From assembly GCF_900100955.1 (NCBI RefSeq), contig NZ_FNCC01000001.1, forward strand, positions 620,001-684,000: a stretch of DNA of 64,000 nt, given 5' to 3'. The notes below the pieces were generated by a model. That model saw only the letters and a program-made list of their open reading frames with translations. It searched no databases and was not told the origin of the DNA. This stretch comes from Lentzea fradiae (GTDB taxonomy: Bacteria; Actinomycetota; Actinomycetes; Mycobacteriales; Pseudonocardiaceae). Both the position numbers and the translations under genes were made by a program. Shown piece by piece: positions 24,471 to 35,600 of the stretch. The number at the start of each line of letters is the position of its first letter. Positions within the stretch are counted from its first letter, which is position 1.

Positions 24471-27400
24471 ATGATCGACAGGATCACCTTCCCGCAGCCG
24501 GACGTCCCGCGGCGGGACGGAGGGCAGTGGCCGCGCGACGAGGCCGAGGTGCGTGAGCACATCTGCCGGTCCACCGGGCTGCGTCACGACCAGGTGACCG
24601 AGGACGCCGACCTCGTCGCCCTCGGCGTCGACTCGATCTTCGTGCTGCGGACGGCGGCCCTGCTGCGCCGCAACGGCGTGCGGGTCGGGTCCAGCGAGCT
24701 GGCGGCACGCCCGACCCCGGCGGCCTGGTGGGAGCTCGTCCTCCGCAACCGGCGCGAGGACCGGGCGCGGGAGAGCGCGCCGGTCGTGGTGGACGAGTCG
24801 GCGCCGTTCCCGCTCGCCACGATGCAGCACGCGTTCTGGCTCGGGCGGTCGCCCGGTCAGGAGCTGGGCGGGGTGGCCGCGCACTTCTGCACGGAGCTCG
24901 AGACCCGCCCCGGTGAGGGCGTCGACCCGGAGCGGCTCGGCAGGGCGCTGCGGGCGGTCGTCGAGAGGCACGGCATGTTGCGGGTCCTGGTCGGGCCGGA
25001 CGGCACGCAGCGCATCGGGGAGAACGGCGGGTCCGGCCTCACCGTCCACGACCTGCGCGACCTCCCGGACGACGAGGTGCAGGCACGGCTGGCGCGCATC
25101 CGCGAGCGGCTGGCGAATCGGGCAGGGGACCTCGCGGCGGGCGAGGTGTTCGAGATCGAGCTGTCCTCCCTGCCCTCCGGGGCCAGCCGGCTGCACCTGA
25201 ACCTGGAGATGGTCGCGGCGGACGCGCTGAGCCTGCGCACCGTCCTCGCGGACCTCGCCCACCTGTACCGGACGCCGGACGACCCGTTGCCGCCACTGCG
25301 TTTCAGCTATCCGCGCTATCTCGCCGAACGGGCCGCGTCCCGCCGAGACGCGAGGGAGCGGGCACGGGCGTGGTGGGCTGACCGCCTTCCCGGACTGCCC
25401 GGCCCGCCCGCTCTCCCCGTGGGCACCGAGGACACGGGTGGGTTCACCCGGCGGCACCACTGGTTCTCCGGCGACGACGTCCTGCGGCTGCGGGAACGGG
25501 CCGCGGCGCACAGCCTCACACCGGCCGCCGTTCTCGCGGCGGTGTTCGCGGAGACCATCGCGGCGTGGAGCTCGACGGACAGGTTCCTGCTGAACCTGCC
25601 CGTGTTCTACCGGGAGCCGCTGCACGAGGACGTGGACGGGCTCGTCGGCGACTTCTCCAGCTCCGTCCTGCTGGACGTGGACATGTCCGCGCCGCTGTCG
25701 TTCGCGCAGCGGGCGCACGACCTCCAGTCCCGGCTGCGGGAGACGCTCGGCCACGCCGAGTACACGGGCGTCGAGGTGCTGCGCGACCTGAGCAGGCTCA
25801 ACGGGGGCGAGCGCGTGCTGGCCCCGGTGGTCCACACGAGCGCGCTGGGGCTCGGCGAGCTGTTCGGCCGCGAGGTGCGGCGGTGCTTCGGTGAGCCGTG
25901 CTGGGTCGGTTCGCAGGCGCCGCAGGTGTGGCTGGACGCCCAGGTCACGGAGTTCGACGGCGGAATCCTCGCGAACTGGGACGCACGGGAGGGACTCTTC
26001 CCGCCCGGGGTCCTCGACGCGATGTTCGACGCCTACACCGGTCTGGTTCGCGGTCTGCTCGACGGCGGCACGCCGTGGGACGAAGCGGTCCCTTCGCTGT
26101 TGCCGCCGCGGCAGCGCGAAGTACGCGAGAAGGTCAACGACACGGCGGGCCCGCCGCCCGGTGCCCCGCTGCACGAACGGTTCTTCGCCCACGCTCTGTC
26201 CACTCCGGATAGTCCGGCGCTGCTGTGGGGTGAGGACGGCTCGCTGAGCTACGGGGAGCTGGCCACCAGGGCGCTGCGCGTGGCGGCACTGCTGCGGGCG
26301 CGCGGGGTGGGGGCGGGCGACAGCGTCGGCATCACCGTGCCCAAGGGCGTGGACCAGGTGGTGGCGGTGCTCGGCGTGCTGGCGGCGGGGGCGGCCTACG
26401 TTCCGTCCGGTGTGGACGTTCCTCCTGCCCGGCGTGCGGCGGTCCACCGCGCGGCGGGAGTGCGGTACGTGCTCTGCGACCGGGAGACGGCCGCGGTCCC
26501 GGCCGGCCCGGAAGCGTTGGTGCTCGACGACTCCGCCGCGTTCACGCCGCTGTCCGCGCCGGTGGCGGTCGAGCGGGAGGCCGTGATGTACGTGATCTTC
26601 ACGTCCGGCTCGACGGGGGTGCCGAAGGGGGTGGAGGTGCCGCACCGGGCGGTGGCGAACACCGTCGACGCGGTCGGCGACCTGTTCGGCGTGGGGCAGG
26701 AGGACCGCACGATCGCCCTGTCGGCACTGGACTTCGACCTGTCGGCCTACGACCTGTTCGCGTTCCTCGGGTCCGGCGGCAGCGTGGTGGTCCCGGACGA
26801 GGGGCTGCGGCGCGACGCCGCCGCGTGGGCCGAGCTGATCCGCCACTGGCGCGTCACGGTGGTCAGCGCCGTGCCCGCGCTGCTGGACATGCTGCTCGTG
26901 GCGGCGGACGGACCCGGTCTCGGCGACTCGCTCCGGCTGGTCATGCTCGGCGGCGACCGCGTCACGCCGGACCTGCCGCACCGGCTGCGGGAGCTGGTGC
27001 CCGGCTGCCGGTTCGCGGGCCTGGGCGGGATGACGGAGGCCGCCGTCCACGCCACCGCGTGCGAGGTGGGCGAGGCCGACCCGCGGTGGCGGGCGGTTCC
27101 CTACGGCACGCCCCTGCGCAACGTCACCTGCCGGGTCGTGGACAGCAGGGGCCGGGACTGCCCCGACTGGGTCGCCGGAGAGCTGTGGGTGAGCGGCGCG
27201 GGACTCGCGCACGGCTACCGCGGCGATCCCGTGCGCACGGCGGAGAAGTTCGTCGAGCACGACGGCCGGCGCTGGTACCGCACCGGCGACCTGACCCGCT
27301 ACCTGCCCGACGGCACCGTGGAGTTCCTCGGCCGCACCGACCACCAGGTCAAGATCCGCGGCCACCGGATCGAGCTGGGCGAGGTCGAGGCCGTGCTGAC

Positions 27401-30400
27401 CGGGCACCCGCTGGTGGACGCGGCGGTGGCGACCGTCGTGCTGACCGCCTCCCGGCAGCTGGCCGCCGCGGTGGTCGCCCCGGAGTCGCTGGAGCCCGCG
27501 GCGCTGCGGACGTGGCTGGCCGGCCGCGTGCCGGGCTACCTCGTGCCGGAACACCTCAGCGTCGTGGAGGCCCTCCCGCTCACCCCGAACGGCAAGATCG
27601 ACCGCAAGGCGGTCCACCGGGCGCTGCAAGCCGGGGCGGGCAGGCGTGGAAGTCCCGTCAGCCCGGCGCCGCTCAGCCCGGTCGAACGTGCGGTCGCCGA
27701 GGTGTGGCGCGACCTGCTCGACGTCGAGGAGGTGGGGCCCGGCGACGACTTCTTCGCCCTGGGCGGGGACAGCCTGCTGGCGACGAGCCTGATGAGCGGC
27801 CTCGGCCGCCTCGGCCTGCGCGGCGCGGAGCTGGCGGACCTCTTCACCACACCGGTCCTGCGCGACTTCGCCGCCCGGCTCGTCGCGGGCGACGCGCGGC
27901 CCGAGTCCGTGGTGCGACCGGACCCCGGGCACCGGTACGAGCCCTTCCCGCTCACCGACGTGCAACGGGCGTTCTGGATCGGGCGCGACGGCAGCCTGCC
28001 GCTCGGCGGCGTCGGCTCGCACTTCTACGTCGAGTTCGAAGGGGCCGACGTCGACCTGTCCCGGGTCGAGGAGGCGTGGAACCGGCTCGTCGCCCGGCAC
28101 GAGATGCTGCGCGCCGTCATCGCCGCCGACGGCACCCAGCGCATCCTGCCCGAGGTTCCGCGCTACCGGATCCGCGCGACCGACGCGGGCCACCGGCCGG
28201 AGGCCACCCTGCACCGGCTGCGCACCTCGTTGTCCCACCAGCTCTTCGACACCTCGACGTGGCCGCTGTTCGACATCCGCGCCGTGCACCACGTCAGCGG
28301 CGGGCGGCGGTGCACGCGGCTGCACGTCGGCTTGGACAGCATCGTGATGGACGGCCGCAGCATCATGGTGCTGCTGGCGGAATGGGCCAGGCTGAGCGCC
28401 GACCCGGACGCCGTGCTGCCGCCGCTCGGCCTGTCGTACCGCGACTACGTGCTCCAGGTCCGGCCGGACCCGGAGCGGCTGGGGCAGGCGCGGGAGTACT
28501 GGCGCGGACGCGTCCGCGAGCTGCCGCCGCCACCGGCGCTGCCCCTGGCCGGGGACCCTGCCGCGTCCGGCAGGCCGACGTTCCACCGCCGGCACCACGA
28601 CATCGGCGCCCGCACGTGGGCCTCGATCACGGCCCGTGCCCGCGAGCACGGCCTCACACCCAGCGCCGTCCTGCTCGCCTGCTACGCCGAGGTTCTGGGC
28701 GCGTGGAGCGACCAGCGCGACCTGACGGTCACCCTGACCCTCTTCGACCGCAACGACGTGCACCCGGACGTGCACCACGTCGTCGGAGACTTCGCGTCGC
28801 TGCTGCTGGTGAGCCACCACCGGGACGACGGTGAGGCGTTCGCCGAGAACGTCCGCGCGTTGCAGGAACAACAGGGCCGCGGCCTCTCGCACCGGGAGGC
28901 GTCGGGCATCTGGGCGCTGCGCGAGCTGGCCCGGCGCCGCGGGACGGCGTCCGCGTCGGTCCCCGTCGTGTTCACCAGCGTGCTCGGCGTCGACGTCCCG
29001 TCCGAGCTGTCCGGCCCGTTCGCGGAGCAGGTCTACGGCGTCACGCAGACGCCCCAGGTGTGGCTGGACAACAAGGTGGCGAGGTCCGGCGGCGGGATCA
29101 CCGTCGACTGGGACGCCGTCGAGGACCTGTTCCCGGACGGCGTCGTGGACGCGATGTTCGACGGCTACGTGCGGCTGGTCGAGAGCCTGGCCGAGGCCGA
29201 CTGGTCCGCACCGCTCCCGCTGTCGCTCACGCCGGACGACGTCACTCTGAGGAACACCGCCCTGGAAGCGAGGGTGGCCGACCGGCAGGAGGTGGCCCGG
29301 CCGGGGCCCTCGGCCACCGCGGTCGAGGAGGCGGTCGCGAGGGTGTGGGCCGAGGTCCTCGGGGTGCGGGAGGTCCGGCGCTCCGACGGTTTCTTCGAGC
29401 TCGGCGGCGACAGCATCCTGGCCACTCGCCTGATGGTCCGGCTCGGCGCCGAGGGCCTGGCGGGCGCGGAGCTGGCCCGCCTGTTCACCCACCCGGTGCT
29501 GCACGAGTTCGCGGCGACGATCACGCACGGTGCGGCGACGGCTCCCGCGGTGCTCGCCGCGGACGAGGAGCACCGCCACGACCCGTTCCCGCTGACCGAC
29601 GTCCAGGCGGCCTACTGGGTGGGCCGCTCGCCGGACTTCCGGCTCGGTGGGATCGGCGCCCAGCTGTACGTCGAGTACGAGCACGCGGAACTGGACGTGC
29701 CGCGGCTGGAACGGGCGTGGAACCGGCTCGTCGCCCGGCACGAGATGCTGCGGGCGGTCGTGACGCCGGACGGGATGCAGCGCGTCCTGCCCGAGGTACC
29801 GGACTACGCCATCACGGTCGTCGACGGTGGTGAGTCACCGGAGCACGTGCAGGAGCAGGTGCGGGAGCTCATGTGCCACGGCGCTGTCGACGTGGAGAGC
29901 TGGCCGTTGTTCGACATCCGCGTGATGACCCGTGCGAACGGCACGGCCCGGCTGTGCGTGGCGTTCGACAACATCGCCGTGGACGGGCTGAGCATCCTCA
30001 CGCTGCTGGCCGAGTGGGACGCGCTCTACCGCGACCCGCAGGCGGCGCTCCCGCCCATCGGGGTGTCCTTCCGCGACTACGTGCTGGGCACCGTCCCGGA
30101 ACCGGAGGTGCTCGCCGAGGCGCTGGAGTACTGGCGTGGACGCATGACGGGCTTGCCGCCGGGACCGGAGCTGCCGTTGCGGGCGAGGCCCGCCGAGATC
30201 GTCCGTCCCCGGTTCGAACGCCGTGAACGCGGCCTGGGCACCGCGAGGTGGCGTGCCGTCACGGAGCGGGCGAAGGCGTTCAACGTGACGCCCAGCGTCG
30301 TGCTGTTCTCCTGCTACACGCTCGTTCTCGGCGCGTGGAGCGCGAGCCGCGACCTGACGGTGAACATGACCCTGTTCGACCGGCGGGACGTGCACCCGGA

Positions 30401-32669
30401 CATCGGCCGCGTCGTCGGCGACTTCACCTCGCTGCTGCTCGTCGCGGACCGGCCGGAACCGGGGGAGAGCTGGCTCGGCCGGGTGCGGCGGCTCCAGGAG
30501 CAGGTGTGGCGCGACCTCGGCCACCAGCAGGTGTCCGGTGTTCGGGTGCTGCGGGAGCTGGCCAGGGAGAACGCCCGCCTGGCCGAGCCCGTCCCGGTCG
30601 TCTTCACCAGCATGCTGGGCGTCGACGACGCGCTGGCCGCGGCGGTGCGCTGGCCGGACCGCACTCGGTCGCAGACGCCGCAGGTGTGGCTCGACCACCA
30701 GGTGATCGAGCTGCCGGACGGCCTGCTGCTGAGCTGGGACTCGGTGGACGAGCTGTTTCCCGAGGGCGTGGTGGACGCCATGTTCGACGCCTACTGCGAC
30801 CTCGTGTCGTGGCTCGCCGAGGGCGACTGGACCGCCGAGCCGCCCGACCTGCTGCCAGCCGCCCAGCGGTCGGTGCGCGAGAAGGTCAACGCGACGACGG
30901 GCCCGGAACCGGAGAGCACCCTCGGCGGGGGACTGCTGCACGGCGCGTTCTTCGAGCAGGCCGCGGCGCACCCGGACCGCGTCGCCGTGGTGGAGAGCCG
31001 GGGCGGGCGCCTGACGTACGGCGAGCTCGCGCACCGGGCCCGGCACGTGGCGGGGATGCTCGCCGATCACGGTGTCCGCCCGGGAGATCCGGTCGCGGTG
31101 ACTCTGCCCAAGGGCGGCGACCAGGTGGCCGCGCTGCTCGGCGTGCTGGCCGTGGGCGCGGCCTACGTACCGGTCTCCGCCGACCAGCCGCCGGTGCGCG
31201 CCGCCCGCATGCTCGACCGGGCGGGTGCCGCGTTTCTGCTGGGCGACGGGACGCCGCGGGACGGCGTGCGGTCGTTGTCCATTCGCGACGCGGAACGGTT
31301 CGCGCCGCTGGAGGCGATCGGTGGCGCTCCGGACGGGCTGGCGTACGTGCTGTTCACCTCGGGGTCGACCGGGGAACCGAAGGGTGTCGAGATCCGGCAC
31401 CGCAGCGCGGTGAACACCGTCGCCGACGTGTGCGACCGCTACGGCGTCGGACCGGACGACCGCGTGCTGGCGCTGTCCGCCGCCGACTTCGACCTGTCCG
31501 TGTTCGACCTGTTCGGGCTGCTCGGCTCGGGCGGGACGGTCGTCCTCGTCGCGGAGGACGAGCGCCGCGACCCGCAACGCTGGCTGGCGCTGGCCCGCGA
31601 GCACCGGGTGACGGTGTGGAACTCCGTGCCCGCCGTGTTCGACATGCTGCTGACCGCGGCCGAGACCGGTGCGGGGCTGCCGGACTCGCTGCGCCTGGTC
31701 CTGCTGTCGGGCGACTGGGTCGGACTCGACCTGCCTGCCCGGCTCGCGCGGCAGACCCGGTGCGCCCTGGTCGCGCTCGGCGGGGCGACCGAGGCGTCGA
31801 TCTGGTCCAACGCCTGCGACGCCGGGGTGGCCGACCCGGGCTGGGCGTCCGTCCCGTACGGCTTCCCGTTGCGCAACCAGAGGTTCCGGGTGGTCGACGA
31901 GGAGGGCCGCGACCGGCCGGACTGGGTGCCGGGTGAGCTGTGGATCGGCGGGACCGGGGTGGCCCGCGGCTACCGCGGCGACCCGGAGCTCACCGCGGCC
32001 AGGTTCCTCGACCACGACGGCACGTCCTGGTACCGGACCGGGGACGTGGGCCGCTACTGGCCGGACGGCACGCTGGAGTTCCTGGGCAGGCGCGACGACC
32101 AGGTGAAGATCCGGGGCCACCGGGTGGAGATGGGCGAGGTCGAGGCCGCCGTGTCGGCGTTCCCCGGTGTCCGCCACGCCGTCGCCGCCGCAGTGGCGGG
32201 CAGGGACGGCAAGCGGCTCGTGGCGTTCGTGCGGGCGGAGGAGGACGCCCCGCTGGGCGACCTGCCGGGGTTCCTCGCCGAACGCCTGCCCGGCCACGCG
32301 ATCCCCGGCGTCGTCCGGGTGGACGGGTTCCCCCTGACCGCCAACGGCAAGGTCGACCGCACCGCGCTGGCCGGGCGGCTGGTGCCCGCCGGGGAGCCGG
32401 TCGCGCGGGAGTCGTTGTCCGGCAGGGAACGCGTGCTCGCGGACCTCTGGGGCGAGCTGCTCGACCGGGCGCCGGGGACCGGGCACGACAACTTCTTCGC
32501 CCTCGGCGGCGACTCCCTCAGCGCGACGAGGCTGGTCCAGCTGGTACGCGGCAGGTTCGGGGTCACCGTGTCGCTGCGCGACTTCTTCGCCGACCCGACC
32601 GTCGCGCATCTCGCCGCCGCCGTCGGCCACGCGATCGGCAGTCAGGACGAGGAGGAAGGCAGTCTGTGA
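24471..32669 (+). CDS. NRPS1: aryl-CP, three cyclization domains, two A domains, three PCPs
   Basis: 2732 residues, ATG 24471 with GGAG 10 bp upstream. Domain order: carrier (GVDSIF, Ser55) that should accept salicylate; Cy1 (about 111-545; motif E246-x4-D-x2-S); A1 (about 567-1060; core Asp756; code by eye DLYSMGLVH); PCP1 (Ser1101); Cy2 (about 1156-1590; D1289-x4-D-x2-S); PCP2 (Ser1648); Cy3 (about 1702-2140; D1833-x4-D-x2-S); A2 (about 2155-2620; core Asp2341; code DLFNLSLIW, cysteine-like); PCP3 (Ser2682). The first part copies the HMWP2 layout in which one A domain loads two PCPs. Condensation domains here form thiazoline or oxazoline rings. The C-terminus ends in an acidic tail (DEEEGSL) that probably binds the docking domain of NRPS2. 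Stop overlaps the NRPS2 start. Confidence 0.92.
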   Translation: MIDRITFPQPDVPRRDGGQWPRDEAEVREHICRSTGLRHDQVTEDADLVALGVDSIFVLRTAALLRRNGVRVGSSELAARPTPAAWWELVLRNRREDRARESAPVVVDESAPFPLATMQHAFWLGRSPGQELGGVAAHFCTELETRPGEGVDPERLGRALRAVVERHGMLRVLVGPDGTQRIGENGGSGLTVHDLRDLPDDEVQARLARIRERLANRAGDLAAGEVFEIELSSLPSGASRLHLNLEMVAADALSLRTVLADLAHLYRTPDDPLPPLRFSYPRYLAERAASRRDARERARAWWADRLPGLPGPPALPVGTEDTGGFTRRHHWFSGDDVLRLRERAAAHSLTPAAVLAAVFAETIAAWSSTDRFLLNLPVFYREPLHEDVDGLVGDFSSSVLLDVDMSAPLSFAQRAHDLQSRLRETLGHAEYTGVEVLRDLSRLNGGERVLAPVVHTSALGLGELFGREVRRCFGEPCWVGSQAPQVWLDAQVTEFDGGILANWDAREGLFPPGVLDAMFDAYTGLVRGLLDGGTPWDEAVPSLLPPRQREVREKVNDTAGPPPGAPLHERFFAHALSTPDSPALLWGEDGSLSYGELATRALRVAALLRARGVGAGDSVGITVPKGVDQVVAVLGVLAAGAAYVPSGVDVPPARRAAVHRAAGVRYVLCDRETAAVPAGPEALVLDDSAAFTPLSAPVAVEREAVMYVIFTSGSTGVPKGVEVPHRAVANTVDAVGDLFGVGQEDRTIALSALDFDLSAYDLFAFLGSGGSVVVPDEGLRRDAAAWAELIRHWRVTVVSAVPALLDMLLVAADGPGLGDSLRLVMLGGDRVTPDLPHRLRELVPGCRFAGLGGMTEAAVHATACEVGEADPRWRAVPYGTPLRNVTCRVVDSRGRDCPDWVAGELWVSGAGLAHGYRGDPVRTAEKFVEHDGRRWYRTGDLTRYLPDGTVEFLGRTDHQVKIRGHRIELGEVEAVLTGHPLVDAAVATVVLTASRQLAAAVVAPESLEPAALRTWLAGRVPGYLVPEHLSVVEALPLTPNGKIDRKAVHRALQAGAGRRGSPVSPAPLSPVERAVAEVWRDLLDVEEVGPGDDFFALGGDSLLATSLMSGLGRLGLRGAELADLFTTPVLRDFAARLVAGDARPESVVRPDPGHRYEPFPLTDVQRAFWIGRDGSLPLGGVGSHFYVEFEGADVDLSRVEEAWNRLVARHEMLRAVIAADGTQRILPEVPRYRIRATDAGHRPEATLHRLRTSLSHQLFDTSTWPLFDIRAVHHVSGGRRCTRLHVGLDSIVMDGRSIMVLLAEWARLSADPDAVLPPLGLSYRDYVLQVRPDPERLGQAREYWRGRVRELPPPPALPLAGDPAASGRPTFHRRHHDIGARTWASITARAREHGLTPSAVLLACYAEVLGAWSDQRDLTVTLTLFDRNDVHPDVHHVVGDFASLLLVSHHRDDGEAFAENVRALQEQQGRGLSHREASGIWALRELARRRGTASASVPVVFTSVLGVDVPSELSGPFAEQVYGVTQTPQVWLDNKVARSGGGITVDWDAVEDLFPDGVVDAMFDGYVRLVESLAEADWSAPLPLSLTPDDVTLRNTALEARVADRQEVARPGPSATAVEEAVARVWAEVLGVREVRRSDGFFELGGDSILATRLMVRLGAEGLAGAELARLFTHPVLHEFAATITHGAATAPAVLAADEEHRHDPFPLTDVQAAYWVGRSPDFRLGGIGAQLYVEYEHAELDVPRLERAWNRLVARHEMLRAVVTPDGMQRVLPEVPDYAITVVDGGESPEHVQEQVRELMCHGAVDVESWPLFDIRVMTRANGTARLCVAFDNIAVDGLSILTLLAEWDALYRDPQAALPPIGVSFRDYVLGTVPEPEVLAEALEYWRGRMTGLPPGPELPLRARPAEIVRPRFERRERGLGTARWRAVTERAKAFNVTPSVVLFSCYTLVLGAWSASRDLTVNMTLFDRRDVHPDIGRVVGDFTSLLLVADRPEPGESWLGRVRRLQEQVWRDLGHQQVSGVRVLRELARENARLAEPVPVVFTSMLGVDDALAAAVRWPDRTRSQTPQVWLDHQVIELPDGLLLSWDSVDELFPEGVVDAMFDAYCDLVSWLAEGDWTAEPPDLLPAAQRSVREKVNATTGPEPESTLGGGLLHGAFFEQAAAHPDRVAVVESRGGRLTYGELAHRARHVAGMLADHGVRPGDPVAVTLPKGGDQVAALLGVLAVGAAYVPVSADQPPVRAARMLDRAGAAFLLGDGTPRDGVRSLSIRDAERFAPLEAIGGAPDGLAYVLFTSGSTGEPKGVEIRHRSAVNTVADVCDRYGVGPDDRVLALSAADFDLSVFDLFGLLGSGGTVVLVAEDERRDPQRWLALAREHRVTVWNSVPAVFDMLLTAAETGAGLPDSLRLVLLSGDWVGLDLPARLARQTRCALVALGGATEASIWSNACDAGVADPGWASVPYGFPLRNQRFRVVDEEGRDRPDWVPGELWIGGTGVARGYRGDPELTAARFLDHDGTSWYRTGDVGRYWPDGTLEFLGRRDDQVKIRGHRVEMGEVEAAVSAFPGVRHAVAAAVAGRDGKRLVAFVRAEEDAPLGDLPGFLAERLPGHAIPGVVRVDGFPLTANGKVDRTALAGRLVPAGEPVARESLSGRERVLADLWGELLDRAPGTGHDNFFALGGDSLSATRLVQLVRGRFGVTVSLRDFFADPTVAHLAAAVGHAIGSQDEEEGSL

Positions 32670-35600
32670 CGATCACCGACCTGCTCACGGAGCTGAGGCA
32701 CCTCGGCGTCAGCCTGTGGGCCGACGAGGGCGACCTGCGCTTCCGGGCACCGCGCGGCGTGCTGACCGACGAACGGCGGACCGCGTTGCGCGCCAACAAG
32801 ACCGAGGTGCTGCGGCTGCTGGAACGCGAGTCGGAGCTGCCGCCGGCGGAACCGGACCCCGCCGGGCGCCACGACCCGTTCCCGCTCACCCCCGTCCAGT
32901 CCGCGTACCTCCTGGGCCGCCACCCCGCCTACCCGTACGGCGGTGCGGCCTGCACGAGCTACCTGGAGGTCGAGCTTCCCGGCGCCGAGCCCGGACGGGT
33001 CGAGGACGCCTGGAACGAGCTCGTCGCCCGGCACGACATGCTGCGCGCCGTCGTCCACGCGGACGGCTACCAGCGCGTGCTGCCGGAGGTCGACCGGTAC
33101 CGGGTGCCGGTCGCAGACCTGCGCGACGCCCCGCCCGACCGGGTTCAGGCGCACCTGGACGCCTGCCGCGACGAGCTGACGGGCCGGCTGGGCGACACCG
33201 GGCGGTGGCCGCTGTTCGCGGTGCGCGTCACCCGGACCCGCGAGGCGACGATCGTGCACCTGGCGGTGGAACTGCTGACGGTGGACGCGTCGAGCCTGCA
33301 AGCACTGCTCGGTGAGCTGGGCGAGCTCGTCAGCGGCGGCACCGGGCTTCCCTCCCCGCCGGAGATCACCTTCCGCGACTACGTCCTGGCCGAGCGGAAG
33401 CTGCGCGACACGCCGCGCTACCAGCGCGACCGGAAGTACTGGCTGGACAGGATCGACGACCTCCCGCCCGCTCCGCTGCTGCCACTGTCCGAACAGGACG
33501 CACCGGCCGGTCCGGTGCGGTTCGACCGGGTGCACCACTGGCTCACCGACGTCGAGCTGACCGGCCTGCGGGACCGGGCGCGTGCGCACGGGGTGACGGT
33601 GTCCGCGACGGTGCTGGCCGCCTACGCCGAGGTCATCGGCCGGTGGAGCCGTCACCGCCGGTTCACCCTCACCCTCCCGGTCGCCGGTCGCCTGCCGGTG
33701 CACGAGCGGGTGGACGACCTGGTCGGCGACTTCTCGTCGGTCGGCCTGCTCGCCGTGGACCTGGACGAGGCCGCCGCGTTCGCCGGCCGGGTCAGGGCGG
33801 TCGCGGCCCGGTTGTTCGAGGACCTGGACCACCGGTCGTTCACGGGAGTGGACGTGCTGGCCGAGCTGACGCGCCGCGCGGGCAGCCCGGTGCTGATGCC
33901 CGTCGTGTTCACCAGCACCGCGGGCCTCGGCCGTCCGGCACGGCCACCGGTGCGGATCCGCCGCGGCCTCACGCAGACGCCCCAGGTGTGGATCGACTGC
34001 CAGCTCACCGAGTACGACGGCAGCCTCATGCTCGCGTGGGACGTGCGGCGCGGCGTGCTGGCCGACGGTGTGGCCGCCGACGCGTTCGAGGCGTTCCGCG
34101 ACCTGGTCCACGCGCTGGCGACGGACGACGACGCGTGGACCGCCCGCCAGCCGGTGCGGCTGCCGGAGGATCAGCGGCGGCGCCGTGAGTCGGTCAACGA
34201 CACCGCCGCCGACCGTCGCGCCCGGTTGCTGCACGAACCGGTGTTCGCCCGGGCCGCCGCGCGCCCGGACGCGGTCGCGGTGGTGTCCGGCGGCACGGCG
34301 ATGACGTTCGGCGAGCTCGCGGCCCGTGCGTCCGACCTGGCGGCGGCGTTGCGCGAGAACGGTTGTGCGCCCGGTGAACGGGTGGCGGTCGTGATGGACA
34401 AGAGCGCCGAGCAGGTCGTGGCCGTGCTGGGCGTGCTCGCCGCGGGCGCGGTGTACCTGCCGATCGACGCGGGCCAGCCCGTCGCCAGGAGGGACCGGGT
34501 CCTGCGCGACGCGGGAGTCCGGTTCGCGGTGGTGCGGACCGGGGACGAGGTGGCGAGGGACCTTCCCGCGCACCCGGTCGTCGTCGATCTCGCCGTGGAA
34601 CCCGCCGGGGACGTCGCGCCCGCCGGGCGTGCGGCGCCGGCAGACCCGGCGTACGTCATCTACACCTCGGGATCGACCGGCGACCCGAAGGGCGTGGTGG
34701 TGAGCCACCGGGCGGCGGCGAACACCCTCGACGACCTGGAACGCCGTTTCGGCCTCGGACCCGCCGACCGGGTGCTCGGGGTCGCGAACCTCGGGTTCGA
34801 CCTGTCCGTGTGGGACGTCTTCGGCGTGCTCGGCGCCGGTGGCGGGCTCGTGCTCCCCGACGCCGCCAGGGCGGCCGACGCGTCGCACTGGGCGGAGCTG
34901 ATCGCCCGGCACGGCGTGACGTTGTGGAACACGGTGCCCGCCCAGTTGCGGATGCTCCAGGCGTACGTCGACTCGGAGCCGGAGGCGGACATCTCCGGGC
35001 TGCGGCTGGCTTTGCTGTCCGGCGACTGGATCCCGGTGGACCTGCCCGGCCGCGTGCGCGCGAAGCACCCGAGCCTGGAGCTGGTGAGCCTCGGCGGTGC
35101 GACGGAGGCCGCGATCTGGTCCATCTGGCACCCGATCGGCGACGTGCCGCCGCACTGGCGGAGCATCCCCTACGGCACGCCGTTGGAGAACCAGTCGTTC
35201 CACGTCCTGAACGACGTCCTGGAGGACTGCCCCGACCACGTGACCGGTGAGCTGCACATCGGTGGCGCGGGCCTGGCGGAGGGCTACCTCGGCGACCCCG
35301 GACGCACCGCCGAGCGGTTCGTCGTCCACCCGCGCACCGGCGAACGCCTCTACCGCACCGGCGACCTCGGGCGGTACCTGCCGGACGGTGCCATCGAGTT
35401 CCTCGGCCGGGAGGACGGCCAGGTGAAGGTGCGCGGGCACCGGGTGGAGCTCGGCGAGGTCGAGGCGGCGCTGCGGGCACACCCGGCCGTCGCGGACGCG
35501 GTGGTGGTCGCCACGGGGGAGCGGGACGCCCGCAGGCTCGCCGGCTTCGCGGAACCCGCCCCCGCCGCCGTGCCACCGGCACCGTCGTTCGTGCACGTGG

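Noticed and set aside
24294-29741. 1815-residue open frame on the minus strand over NRPS1
   Set aside because: It mirrors the NRPS codons in the antisense frame, is Arg/Gln/His-rich, and has no domain sense.
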